Under the pieces are notes generated by a model. It worked only from the letters and a program-made list of their open reading frames with translations, searched no databases and had not been told where the DNA came from. Both the position numbers and the translations under genes were made by a program. A DNA stretch of 64,000 nucleotides from Sphagnum magellanicum. Taxonomy: Eukaryota; Streptophyta; Sphagnopsida; Sphagnales; Sphagnaceae. Positions within the stretch are counted from its first letter, which is position 1, and each line of letters opens with the position of its first letter. The stretch spans positions 23,567,223 to 23,631,222 of the forward strand of contig CM038907.1 of the NCBI GenBank assembly GCA_021904315.1, in the 5' to 3' direction. Positions 12,548-23,358 of this stretch are shown piece after piece.

Positions 12548-13996
12548 CTACGGCCATTGAGGCACAATGTGTTGATGTTGGATGCCATAATCTTTGCACA
12601 TAATGTCGAACTCTGCTGCCCATTCACCTCCATTGTCCGTGAGTATGAACTTGGGAACTCCGTATTTGCAGATGATGTCATCTTCCAGGAAGCTAGCTGC
12701 AGTCTTAGCCCCATGATCACCCACTGCCTTCGCCTCACACCACTTAGAGTAGTGGTCGATCGCTACCAGAAGGTATCTATTCCCTGATTTGGTTGCAGGC
12801 AGTGGTCCGGCAGTGTCCATGGCCACCCGATGGAACAGGTCACACACATGTATGCTCCTCATTTCTTCATTTTCCGACCGCACGCTTCCCAACCTTCTAA
12901 CCATCTGGCATCGTTGGCACGTCTTCACAACAGTTCTTACATCCCTAGTCCGATGATGCCAAAAATACCTCCTGCATACTTCAGTCAGCGTCCTTTCTTC
13001 TCCAGCATGCCCGAGATCCTCATGTATTTGGATCACCAATGGAGTCCTTTCCTCTGGCTTGGGCACATACAGATCCTTGAAGTAGAGCCTTTCGCTCCTA
13101 ATGCAGTAATTAGACATTCTTTTCTTGGCCCTCTTGCTTTCTTCAACATCCAATGTGTCAAGTAGTACTCCATCTCTCAGCAGTGTCAGGCAAGCAGCAT
13201 CACTCCAAATGTCGACAGTCCTAGTGTCGTCCTCGTGGCCTTCTTCTTCATTAGGTTCTGTGGGATCCAACTCAAAATCATCAGATTTTGTGAGCTTCTG
13301 AGTAGCTAAGACCAATTCTAGCTGCTGACGTTTGTCATAATGTCTGATGATTTCCTTTCGCGGCTCTTGCTTGCCATGCCTAGTTCCCATACCTTCATCA
13401 GCGACAGCTCCCACAACTTCCACACGTGGGTCGTCTTCCTCAGCTTGGAGATTTGCGAGACTCGAAGTTCTTGTTCCCTGCAATTCTTCCTGGGTTGGGG
13501 AATTTCTATGTTCCTGCAGCTGGCTTGTCTCAGTAACCACATCCAGCATGAGCAGTTGGTGCTCTTCCAAACCATACCCTCGATTGATACCGGAACAACA
13601 CCTCTGGTGCTTAGCAAATTCCCACGAGGTCCTCCTGAATCCAAACCAGTCTGAATGCGAATCATACCGAACAACAAACATTTCTTCAGTTGGGTCATCT
13701 CGTGGAGGCCTAACATATTGAATTTCCCTATTGAAATCATCATCTTCTGAGGCTTTCCCAACTGGATTCTTGCTCAAAGCATCCACATTGGTGTGCCTCA
13801 AGCCTGGACGGTGTACAATTTTGAAGTCGAAATCCTGCAGAAGGTGGATCCACCTTCCTCTTCTGCCACTTGCATCCGACACCATCGCTAGCCATTCGAG
13901 TGGCTTATGGTCAGTTCTAGGAGTGAAACGGTTCCTGTGCAGGTATTGCCTGAAGTGCATGATGCCCCATATTAGTGCATAGCACTCCCCTTCCAT
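12548..13996 (-). pseudogene. gypsy element 1 RNase H end and integrase (HHCC + DDE core)
   Basis: A 482-codon frame. Residues 1-80 are the C-terminal part of RNase H (EGECYAL, TDHKPLEWL, HTNVDALSKNP). Residues about 82-290 are a long, polar, acidic linker. Integrase follows: zinc-binding H325/H330 and C360-x2-C363, then DDE core residues D394 (VAMDTAG) and D454 (LTDNGGEW). The third catalytic residue (Glu) lies beyond the stop at 12548. The frame is offset from the RT frame because of a one-base change near 13985, where RT reading ends in a few non-homologous residues. Integrase inserts the cDNA copy into the genome; this copy is non-functional as it stands. Confidence 0.88.
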
Positions 13997-15390
13997 GGGT
14001 GAAATCTTCTTTGTGCCACCGTCAGACCCTTGCTGGCATATGCCATGACTTTCTCGAATCGACCCTCCTTTTGCGATAGGATAGCGCCGACGCCTTTCGT
14101 TGACCAGTCGACATCCAGGCAGAAGGGCCTGCTGAAGTCAGGTTGTGTCAGTGTGGGAGCATCGACCAACGCCTTTTTCAAAGTGTCAAACGCCCGCTGA
14201 CAGTCTTGACTCCACACAAACACCACATCCTTCCTCGTAAGATTGAACAATGGACCAACCAATCGCGAGTAACCTTGAACATATTTTCGGTAGTATCCAG
14301 TCAATCCTAGGAATGATCTGACGTCTGTCACCATTCTTGGCTCAGGGAAACGCACGACTACATTAATCTTCCCAGGATCTGGTTTAGCACCCCTCTCACT
14401 AACCACATGGCCCAAAAATGTGATGCTCTTGGCAGCAAAACAACATTTTCCTGGGTTCAGTTTTAAGTTCACTTCCCTCAGTTTGGAGAGCACGGCTTCC
14501 AAGTGCCGAAGATGGTCCTCCCAGCTCTCACTGTGGACATTGAGGTCGTCCACAAATACCTTCAAGAATTTATCTCCTAATTCCTTGAAAACCAAAGACA
14601 TTGTCCTGGTAAAAGTACTAGTGGCATTCTTGAGGCCAAAGGGCATGATAGTCCAATCGTACAACCCGGTCTTGGTGACCAGCGCCGTTTTCTTCATGTC
14701 GTCGGGGGCCATACGAATCTGCCAAAAGCCTGATTGCAAGTCTAATGCAGTGAACCAAACTGACTTTCCCAGTTGGGATATTACGTCCTCAACTAGGGGC
14801 ATGGGGAACGAATCCCTCCTGGTCTGCAGATTGAGGGGCCTGTAGTCCCAACAAAATCTCCTACTGCCATCCTTCTTCACTGGCAGGGTCACCCGACAGG
14901 CGTACTCAGAATCACTAGGCCTCATTTTGCCCAGATCCACCAATACGTCTATTTGCCGCTTTACTTCAGCCTTCTCCCAGTATGACAATCGTCCAGGAGC
15001 TACCTTGCAAGGTGGGAATCCTTGTGTGTCGATGGAGTGTTCTCCGACTATGCAACAGCCTAGCTCCCTTTTATTCCAGGCAAACACATCCTGGTACCTT
15101 TCCAGCATCTTCCAAAGCAGCTGCCTCTTTTGTTCGTCCAGGTTCTGATTAATACTGAGCTTTTGGCAGATGTCCTCCCACCTTGAGCTCACCCTTGGGT
15201 TATCTGTGGACGCAATCTGGTCCCTGAAATTGTTGCAAAGAGCAGCATCGTTCAGTTGCTGAACTTGCAACAGTACAGGTACTTCCACATTATTCACACC
15301 ATCTGCAAGAGCCTGCTTCTTTTGTTCTGCATCCGCCACCCACTTAATCCAATCGGCATAGTCGTCAGTATCTGTAGTTTCTTCTCGCAT
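13972..15390 (-). pseudogene. gypsy element 1 reverse transcriptase / RNase H start
   Basis: A 472-codon frame with the RT palm in order: VKKDGSRRFCWDYRPLN (about 171-187), catalytic D217 in ALDLQSGFWQ, MPFGLKNAT (249-256), FVDD active site at 279-282, and FLGHVVSERG. The connection domain and the start of RNase H follow (DVDWSTKGVGAILSQ). It copies element RNA into cDNA. The first 12 or so codons lie downstream of an in-frame TAA at 15409-15411, itself one transition from CAA, so RT was originally fused to the protease and acidic linker. The frame ends by frameshift just before the RNase H motif EGECYAL. Confidence 0.9.
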
Positions 15391-15408
15391 GAAGTTATCA
15401 GCTTGTTC

Positions 15409-15717
15409 TTACAATGTCAGCTGCAGAATCTCATGAGGTCCTTCTATCAACACCAACTCCTCAAGTTCAGTGTTTCCGAATTCAGATTCGTCACTGATTG
15501 GTCCCGGCCGTTGACACTCTTCTTCATAGTCCTCAGACGTATCAGAGTTCGAGCCTGATACCTGCGCATCCAGCTGTTGGGTTTCAATGTCCTCATCCAC
15601 ACATGGCTTTCCCATGAGCACATCAACTCCTTCAGCAGAACGTGAATCGTTTTGTTTCAGGGGCTCCGAGTTTAGCGACTGCAGCATATTCACCATGGTC
15701 AAAGGCAGCACTTCCAC
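15409..15717 (-). pseudogene. gypsy element 1 acidic linker between protease and RT
   Basis: Same reading frame as the protease upstream and RT downstream, separated only by TGA at 15754-15756 and TAA at 15409-15411. The 102 residues are rich in Glu, Asp, Ser and Gln with no recognised domain. This is a polyprotein linker, not an independent gene. Confidence 0.7.
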
Positions 15718-15753
15718 GTCGGGTCCCGGACCATGTCTTACTTGGATCCGCCC

Positions 15754-16305
15754 TCACTCCACATCGACGATCGCCCCAATTTTGATTAGGAAGTCAAGCC
15801 CAAACAGCACATCATGGTTGTCGGTATCCACCACCATGAAGGTCATGGCGCACTGTACTTTTCCAGCTTTGACCGACACCTCATCGATCCGTCCCATGGC
15901 CTGCGTGACTACTCCAGATGCGGTCTTGTAGGTCTTCGATCCAGAAATTAAGTGCATCATACCCAACTCTCTGACTACTGCAGCCGCCATGACAGACATG
16001 GATGCTCCAGTGTCCACAAGTCCTTCAATCAGGTAGCCGTTTATCTCTACTGACAAATGCAAGGTCTTACTTCTGTGTGTCTTGTTAATGCATATTCTCC
16101 GCAGTGTCGGAGCTGCAGACACCATCGTCATCTGATTACTGGCAACTTCCACATCCTTCTTTCTTCTAGCAACCTTCACCAGATTTTCCAGTTGCTCCAA
16201 TTCGCCTGGTATCATCATCACTGTCTCCATTGGTGTTAGTGAGATCTTCCCTTTTATGAAATGGGAAAGGATCTTTGACCTGATGGAATTCTCCCAATTC
16301 ACCAC
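15754..16305 (-). pseudogene. gypsy element 1 aspartic protease
   Basis: Residues about 85-180 form a retropepsin-like domain: LVDTGAS is the catalytic Asp-Thr-Gly triad and VLFGLDFL the second conserved strand. It would cleave the polyprotein. The frame is the -1 frame relative to gag; the gag stop at 16299-16301 overlaps the beginning of this frame, so expression would need a -1 frameshift (or an old indel disrupted a fused frame). It ends at a premature TGA (15754-15756, one transition from CGA). Confidence 0.85.
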
Positions 16306-17390
16306 GGTGTGTCCTCTGCAACATCAGTTGATGGTACAGTACCCGTTAGGGGCATTTCAACAGGAAGCCTTCGTCTGGGTACGTGAATATGTGAGAACAC
16401 ATTCTCATTCCCACACATTTCATTGAATTGTTGTAAAGTTGCTGCTTCATCATTCAACAACACTTCAAGGAAGTTTGCCGTTCCAGAATGCGATTTCGCA
16501 TCCTTAGATTTCTTCCAACACCTGTCTTCTGAATGCCCGAGACCCGAACAGAAAGAACATTTCACACCATAATTTTCTGTTCTATGAGGCATGCCACATT
16601 TGGCGCATTTTGGTCGTGGCTCATTCAACCTTGGACATGTCGTGGCTATATGGTCCCTTCCCTTATAGATCTGACACTCTTTAAGCAGGGTAGAAGAAGA
16701 TGATGGGACAAAGTTTGGCACACCTCCCTTAAAAAAATTGATCAGTGTGTTGTTTAAAACAGCAACTTGATGTTCCATCAACGTCTTTGCTACTCCCTTT
16801 TCTTGCTCCTCCTTTAGAGGCTCGAATGGAGTTTCTCCAAGCTCGCCCAACATTTGCTCGAGCTCAGTAGCTGCACCCACCAGCTCCTCGATGTCAGCAA
16901 AAGTCCTTACGACGCATAATTTTCGAATTTCAGGCCTTAGTTTGGCCAAAAACCTCCGCCTCTGTTCAGTGTCTGGTATTCTGCCTCTTTGGAACAACCT
17001 GTCCAAACGTTCAAAGTACTTTTGAACCCTCTCCTTGGGTTCTTGCTTGATGGCATCGAGCTTCACTCTGATGTCATCAGCGTCCACACTACCGTACTTC
17101 TGTACGATCAGTGTCCTTAGCTGAAGCCAATCGGCTGGCGCCGGTTGCAACCTTCTGAACCACTCTCTAGCCTTGCCCCTCAAGTTGAGCTTGGCGATCT
17201 TAAAAAATTTATCTGCATTGAGGTCTTGCACCTCAACAGCCATGCTGAGCCTTTCTGCCCAATCATTAACGTCTTCATGGTCCCTTCCCCGAAACAACTC
17301 ATCCATGCCCTGGGACTGGTCATCCTGCAATGTTGAGCTCCAAACCAAAATTGCAATGTTTCTATGCAACCTTGTGTCACAGTTCAACAA
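16299..17390 (-). CDS. gypsy element 1 gag (capsid/nucleocapsid)
   Basis: A 363-codon frame. Residues about 25-180 match the retrotransposon gag (capsid) pattern with FFKIAKLNLRGKAREWF and a C-terminal helical section. The nucleocapsid part has one intact zinc knuckle, CSFCSGLGHSEDRC (C-x2-C-x4-H-x4-C). A second knuckle begins CQIYKGRDHIATTC, in which the expected second Cys is Tyr (a TGT-to-TAT-type change). Gag packages the element RNA into virus-like particles. The start at 17390 is the first ATG of the frame. It overlaps the protease frame by a few bases at its 3' end. Confidence 0.85.
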   Translation of the reverse strand: MLNCDTRLHRNIAILVWSSTLQDDQSQGMDELFRGRDHEDVNDWAERLSMAVEVQDLNADKFFKIAKLNLRGKAREWFRRLQPAPADWLQLRTLIVQKYGSVDADDIRVKLDAIKQEPKERVQKYFERLDRLFQRGRIPDTEQRRRFLAKLRPEIRKLCVVRTFADIEELVGAATELEQMLGELGETPFEPLKEEQEKGVAKTLMEHQVAVLNNTLINFFKGGVPNFVPSSSSTLLKECQIYKGRDHIATTCPRLNEPRPKCAKCGMPHRTENYGVKCSFCSGLGHSEDRCWKKSKDAKSHSGTANFLEVLLNDEAATLQQFNEMCGNENVFSHIHVPRRRLPVEMPLTGTVPSTDVAEDTPW

Positions 17391-17590
17391 CTATAGTACC
17401 GAATAACCTCAAAATAAATTTTGTTTGTATTGAATTTTGAGAGAAGCAGACCTCATTAGATTCAACCTGCAAATTCAGACTGAGTCCCTTCTGCTACTGG
17501 ATTCAAAGGTGCAAAATTTGATGGAAAAATGGAAAAGTTCTACTCATCTGTAGATTCTTGTTGGAATAGCCACCCCTCTCCTGCATCGCT

Positions 17591-18122
17591 CTAGATTTTC
17601 CAACTTATCATACGAGACCTTGATCCACCATGTTCCACTTTAACAATCCGATCTCCGGTCTGGAACAAGTCTTCCACACCCGGGATGTAAAACCTAGGAA
17701 AATGGTTAGCTGAGGGAGTCGACTTGGGGATCCAAATGTCTCCTAGTCTAGGCACATTGCACTGCCTCTCAGCAAACAACAGCGTCACTCTACGCAAGGT
17801 AGGTGGTGTAGTAGTATTGTGTCTGTAATTGCGAGATTGACACCCACCCCCTGGCTCCATTACTCACCTTCACCCAGACCTCAGCTCGGGTGTCAAAACC
17901 ACTGTGAGCTATTTCGATTGCTATATCTCCTACTCTGGCCTCATCGGGATCTATTCCTACAATAGTTATCACACCAAAACCCAAGAAACGCAATACCACG
18001 GCTCCTCTTGGTGGCAATACACGCCGAGTAGTGTAAAAATCGAACCTACTGATGATTCGTTGCTCATGAATCTCCTGTGTTAGTTCTTCCACTTCTATAT
18101 CATTTGCACCAGACAAGGACAT
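17591..18122 (-). CDS. Two short overlapping frames between 5' LTR and gag of gypsy element 1
   Basis: Frames 17790-18122 (110 codons) and 17591-17860 (89 codons) lie in the leader between the primer site and gag. The first contains a GDIAIEIAHSGFDTRAEVWV region and a GARGWVSI motif. The second reads on in another frame with a VPRLGDIWIPKS segment, so together they may be one former ORF broken by a frameshift. I do not recognise a family. Upstream leader ORFs are known in some LTR elements, but the sequence gives no function. Confidence 0.3.
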
Positions 18123-18189
18123 GTTTCCTTTACTACCATCACACTTGGGCCCTCATAGGTTATACTGAAACCCAATAGGTCCAACCAAT

Positions 18190-18199
18190 TCTGATACCA
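18190..18199 (-). promoter_or_regulatory. Primer-binding site of gypsy element 1
   Basis: On the minus strand TGGTATCAGA matches the 3' end of plant initiator tRNA-Met (TGGTATCAGAGC) over 10 bases and diverges after that. It abuts the LTR with no spacer, and the 5' LTR lacks the GGTTACA ending seen in the 3' LTR. A small deletion at the LTR/primer-site junction is likely. Confidence 0.7.
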
Positions 18200-19102
18200 A
18201 AAAGGAGAAGGACCAAACAACAACCAGACCCCTCTGTTGTACTCACTTTGACATAGTGAACATGGGCAATCACATATCAAAGAAACAACATAGCAACATC
18301 ATTGGTCTAAATCCAAATGAGAGATTCATTACTGGAGCAAAATAATCTTGCCCGAACCTCTGCAGATACGACTCCTACACAGAACCTCAAGGACCAAAAC
18401 TCATAATTCAAATTTCACAAAGACCCTCAACAACACAAGCTTCCACTTTTCCAGTACGTTCATCAGTAGTCTAACAACAACTCAGTCAAAGATTGAGCTC
18501 CAAAAACAGACCACTCGAGCTGTCTCTCTATACACTTCCCAAACTTCACCGGTCTACAGCACCGATTCTTACTTTCGACCTGACTCTGACCAGATTCAGG
18601 AGCTAGCCATCCCCTAGTTACTAACGCAGCGGAAGAAATCAGCAACTAGCAATCTTCTAAGCTCCTCTGCATTTTCCAAAAATCTCCTACTTCCTCTCTG
18701 TTGATCTTTGCTCTTGCAAGCAAACAAATCCACTCATCGACTATACATTTTCTGAACTGACTAGCAGGATCTGCCTCTGCCAAAAAAAACTCAGGACTCC
18801 GAACTCCCCTTCAGCTCCTCCTCTAACTTCCCGGATCTCCCCTTCAACGTTTAGCCTCCTCCTCTTTGAATTGCCAGCTCCCGCCATTCAAGATAGCACC
18901 ATGCCTCATAAAATCCACGCCGCCTTCTTCATTCAGCCGAACGTATCCATCATCAACACAAAACTCCTTAATTAGTGACCGCCATGCATTCCTTGTGAGG
19001 TGATTGAGATCTTATGCGCAACCAAAATTTAGATCAGCAGTTAAAACTAAACCACCTCTTGGACAGCGTTCACACTAGTAAGCGACCTGCTGTCCGGTCA
19101 CA
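18200..19102 (-). repeat. 5' LTR of gypsy element 1
   Basis: Starts TGTGACCGG at 19102 on the minus strand. The terminal bases before the primer site differ from the 3' LTR (TTTTTGG running straight into TATCAGA), so the exact inner edge is ambiguous by about 8 bp. Flank after the LTR is ATAT. Confidence 0.88.
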
Positions 19103-19106
19103 ATAT

Positions 19107-19783
19107 GACCTTTGACTTCTTGGGCAATGAACTATCTTTCTACAACCTAACTACCCCCCTTTTTCAGAGATGTCACAACTTATAAAATTAGTTGAGCATA
19201 GGTACATAGCCTTCATGTGTGCAAGTTATCAGGAGACCATAAGCCTTTTGATAGGCTAGTGACCAAAGTTGGGTCAGTCCAAATAAAAATCCACCCGACC
19301 AATTAGGGCTGTGGGTGGGTTAGTTTTACACCATGTAATAGCCTTGGAGAGTTATCGCTTTGTTAATTTAGAGCACCTCACTCGGCAAAAATGTCTACCA
19401 TTCTTGAAGCTCCCAGGGAGTTTTCTATAAGGAGACAATGTAAGGTCTCATTGCAACAATAGCCTGAGATCTTGCTACAAGAGGAATTCCAACATAAGAA
19501 GTCGTCGCAGTCCTCGTTTGGTATGCTAGAAATAAGCACTTTAGTGTGGGCATATACTCTGGACCTTGGGTTTCACGTTGGAGTGCTTCCTACAAACTTT
19601 TGTTGAATGCATTGTTTTTAGTGACCATAATTATTGGTTTTATCCCTTGCAAACAAAGAACTAGCACCTCAACAAACCTCAAGAGGATTAGCAACTCAAA
19701 TACTTTGAGAATATAAGAAAGGAGGGGTGGTTGTTTTTTTCAAATTCTTATTTCTATGGGTCAAAAGTCAGAGTGTTTGGTCT
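19107..19783. other. Intergenic DNA, no feature recognised
   Basis: No domain, RNA gene or repeat relation recognised between the gypsy insertion and the MITE. Confidence 0.4.
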
Positions 19784-19791
19784 CCTTTGGC

Positions 19792-20093
19792 CAGGGCTGG
19801 CAGTATCGGGTTTTATTCAATTGGGTTTTATTCGATTTTTAAATAAAACCCGAGTCCCAGGATAACATCATAATCGGGTTTTAATTGATTTATTTATTGC
19901 GGTTATATTAATAACTAGGGTTTGGCATTCAATTTTGCCTTTGCTGCACTAGCGGCGGCAGGGGTGCGGGTGGCCCGGGGCTTGACCAACTCCGAAATAA
20001 AACCAGGTTTTATAGAGCGAAAATCGGGTTTTATTCATTAAAACCAAAAACCCGATTTTCTAATGGAAAAAAATCGGGTTTTTTCCAGCCCTG
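19792..20093. mobile_element. hAT-type MITE with 8-bp target duplication
   Basis: A 302-bp element with terminal inverted repeats CAGGGCTGG ... CCAGCCCTG. It is flanked on both sides by the identical 8-mer CCTTTGGC (19784-19791 and 20094-20101), the target-site length of hAT transposons. The interior repeats TCGGGTTTTATT-type motifs in both orientations, extending the self-complementarity inward. There is no coding capacity, so a hAT transposase must have mobilised it in trans. The frames overlapping 20060-20266 are artefacts of this repeat. Confidence 0.9.
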
Positions 20094-20101
20094 CCTTTGG
20101 C

Positions 20102-22440
20102 AAACAATTTTGTGGTGAGACTTTCATAACACATTCTACATTTTTTTATGTTTGTGTGAATCGTTTGATAGATCTGGGCATCCATTTCAGGGTGTTGCAT
20201 CAACAACACAGGAAAGAAGGCATGTGTCCCTACATGCCCTGCATTCGCCACATGTGCCCATGGTAATTGTCAGCTTCAGATAGTTGTCACAAATTGCACC
20301 ACTGGTATCATTGTGAAGAATTGCAAATCCCAGCCATAAATACAACTTGTGACATGCCCAGATGTTTTGGTCACATGTCTCTAAACCCTAAACCCTAATT
20401 TTAATGACCACTTTCAAGTGGGCTTTGAATCCAGGTGTGGGTTGACAACAATTGATATCTCCCATGTCAAGGTGAAAAATTAATTTTCACAAAACATATG
20501 ACAACTATGACATTTTGGTTATCATAGTTGTCATATGTTTTGCAAAAGAATTTAGTTCACTTATATTCATTTAATTTAATCGAATTTAACTTGTAAAAAG
20601 GAACTTAAGTTCTAAATAAGGAAAGAGTGAAAGAGGAAGGCTGAGGGGAGACATTGAACTCCATGTCTTTGAAATTTTCACATGTTCACTTAGTCCAAAT
20701 ATTTCCCAATTGAATTTGCATTTGACACTAAATGCTACAAATGCTACCAAACCGTTATTTTTTGCTGGTAGATGAACTTCTACCTGGGCCTTGAAGAAAT
20801 CCGAAAATGAGCAACTTAATTCCAGCTACTTTGAAGATCCCTCATGGATTTCAATCAGGTGAAAAGATTGGAATGAACTTGAGATCCCAATTCAAAATCT
20901 GATGATGAATGACTACACATCTGCCTTCAATCTTTTGATTTTGCAAAAGTAGCAAACCTTTGCTGGGAAAACACATTTTATACCTTCCATAAAAAAAAAG
21001 TATTTCAAGTTCTTCGCAAGAGCCTTTCACAAAGCAGCAAAATTTCACCACAAAAGGTCATTGGCATATTTTGCCTTCAAAGAGTATGTTTCAAAGTGCA
21101 AAGAGGCCCAATGACCACTCTTTATGTAGTAGGCCTTGCTATATGCCTCAAGCTTAGATGCTTGATTGAACAAGGGAAAGATAAAATTGGGATTGACATT
21201 AAAATTGGGATTTTTTCTTACCTTCAGAAGGTTGTTGTAGTTTGATATCTCTTAACCTGTCAAACTTTATTGAAATAAAACAAATCAGTGGTAACATTAA
21301 AGACTTCTTTTTATGGCTCTGCCTAGAGGGGAAAGAGGTGTCATAAGTTAGCGATGTGATTGGGATACAATTTTGACTTGAACTGGTACACTACTTTGTG
21401 GGACAACTACAGACCCTTGTTGTACATTCCCAGCCTCCTATTTTGATCAAACAAAATTTGTAGTCAAATTATCTAACCATGTCACAAAGTTGGAGGATCT
21501 TTCTCTCACGATTCTCCTGGTGAAGTCACTTTGATTTTTTTTTTAAACAACATGCGAAAAAAAAAAAAGATGTAAGTAATTCATAATGAAATAAAATTTA
21601 TAGTTTAAAGATAGAGTGCTCAGAATTATTATGAGAACATATTTATAACATTTTCAATTTCAGTGAAATATTAGTGTAGCTTGTACTGTTGACCCAAGTG
21701 TGAACTAGTTACCCAATTTATTTTTCTTTTCAAAATCATTTTTGGTAATTTACTTGAATTTTCAATGAGAAAAACTACTCAAAATTCAATATTTCTCACA
21801 CCTTAAGTTTAGAAAATTCCAAATCACCTTCATTAAATCCTACTAATTGATAACTTTCCATCAATGCCAAGATTGTGCACAAATTCTTCTATAATTTTTA
21901 ATTTAAAATAAATTTTTAGTGAAAAACTTGTTCTATATTCAATAACTTCATCATAGGTCCAAACATTATGAAACCAAGTTAGTGCATCCCTACTACACCA
22001 ATGACAAAGAAAACAAACAAACAACCTTCTTTATAGATAGACTAGTGTGAACCCCGTGCCTAATGCACAGGTGTGTGTATTTGACGGTACATATTACAAA
22101 ATTACAACTACAAACTACATTTCCAAAACCTCTCTATATACCACATTGCTAGGTTCTTTTTGGGGGAATTTATTTTCATTGTTTCAACCTGAAATTTATT
22201 TTTTCTACACATTCTAACATTTTTTGTGAAAAGGAATGGCCCTAATTGTGAAATTTAGAAAAAATAATTTAAATTCGCCAAATACATATAAAGCATAAAT
22301 ATTCTTAAATGTTTTATTCACTGTCATAATATGGTCTATAGCCTAATTTGGCTAAATCCTCTTTGTGGGATAACTAATCACAAAAATTGAAAGAAAGCAA
22401 ACCCTGTATAATAGGGATTTTTTTTTCCAAATTCCTTAGG
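20102..22440. other. Intergenic DNA with a perfect hairpin and a telobox-like site
   Basis: No gene recognised. Two details stand out: CCCTAAACCCTAA at 20386-20398, about two plant telomere-type repeats, and a perfect 21-bp inverted repeat at 20490-20542 listed separately. The rest is AT-rich. Confidence 0.45.
20490..20542. repeat. Perfect 21-bp inverted repeat (hairpin)
   Basis: Arms 20490-20510 and 20522-20542 are exact reverse complements, separated by an 11-base loop. A second smaller palindrome, GTGAAAA ... TTTTCAC, abuts it on the left (20472-20490). No flanking duplication seen. Confidence 0.85.
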
Positions 22441-22700
22441 TAGGTGCAATGGCAAGGATCCCCAGCTTTAATTTACATTAAATGGCGACTGTCCTAAGCG
22501 GACAGTAGAGTTTTTTCTGCAATCCTGCCTAAATCTAGGCGAGCTACACAGACTCACTGTCTAAATCTGGTTTGAGCATCCGCCGCGTCTGTACTCCACG
22601 GTTTTCTCCGCCCCATCAGAGTAAACAGACCATGACGGGACGGATGGACTGGACGGATGACGGGATGGATGACGGGCGGATTGAAGGGAAGCTTCATTTC
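22441..22700. repeat. GC-richer patch with GACGGATG-type minisatellite
   Basis: Between 22630 and 22685 the sequence repeats variants of GACGGGA/GACGGATG about five times. It is clearly GC-richer than its surroundings. The 60-codon frame at 22572-22754 is created by this repeat and is not supported as a gene. Confidence 0.5.
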
Positions 22701-23358
22701 ATCCCGACGTCCTTTACAATATATGATTTTTTTGAATGTTCTATTATTTCATAGCATATAAAAAAATCACCCTTTATCTCAAGTGTCACAACAAGAAAAA
22801 GTGAACTCCTCTGCATGATTCTGTAATCATATTAATTCATTGGATCTCATGATTTTGTTGGCTATGCATGTAAGGATAGATTGTGGAACAATGTAGTTTT
22901 CATTTTGTCCCACATTTTGAGGAGCAATTACCAGCTGTTAATGTGAATTCTGAGTTCATTTTTTGGGGACTTGATGCAACATTTCCTATATTAACTGTTG
23001 CTGGTTTGGCTTTCCCCAATGGACAGAGCCATTACCTGATCAGTCTATTTGAATCTGCCACAATATGGTGAAGCAATTCCTAGTAGCTTATTTGAGTCTG
23101 CTATAAAAGGGCAAAGCAATTCTGTGAATGAGTCTACTTATTATTTTGGTTTGCCTCCAGAACTGATCATATTTAATGGTTACCCTTGACTGCTAAAAGT
23201 TGTGGAGTTTTTAGTTACAATCTCATGAGAAAAATTTGTGACTATGTGTACATGTAAAGTTTTACATGAATTTCCAGGTGTTGAATTCTGTTGAGTTTTT
23301 AGAACTACAATTTCATCAAAGTTTTTGTTTAACTATGTGGTGTATGCAAGCTGTGAAA
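22701..23358. other. Diverged short tandem duplications, no gene
   Basis: TATTTGAATCTGCC... (from about 23047) recurs as TATTTGAGTCTGCT... (from about 23091), a period of about 44-46 bp. The GAGTTTTTAG...ACTATGTG stretches near 23205-23250 and 23293-23340 are another diverged pair (period about 90 bp). A TATA-like CTATAAAAGGGC occurs at 23101-23112 within the duplication. Confidence 0.45.

Larger units (their letters stand above)
10985..19102 (-). mobile_element. Ty3/gypsy LTR retrotransposon, complete but inactivated (element 1)
   Basis: Two direct repeats of about 0.91 kb (10985-11896 and about 18200-19102) flank gag, protease, RT, RNase H and integrase in gypsy order on the minus strand. 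The first 4 bp outside each end are ATAT (10981-10984, 19103-19106), a plausible short target duplication. By eye the two LTRs differ at about 30 positions, mostly transitions, so the insertion is not recent. The pol frame carries nonsense codons at 15754-15756, 15409-15411, 12548-12550 and 12371-12373, plus a one-base frameshift near 13985, so it cannot make a full polyprotein. The RT active site reads FVDD instead of the more usual YVDD/YIDD. I did not assign a named gypsy lineage, and no chromodomain was seen at the integrase C-terminus. Confidence 0.93.

Noticed and set aside
12557-15931. Plus-strand frames up to 141 codons across gypsy pol
   Set aside because: Antisense shadows of protease, RT and integrase.
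20382-20398. Interstitial telomere
   Set aside because: Only about two CCCTAAA units; treated as a telobox-like motif at most.
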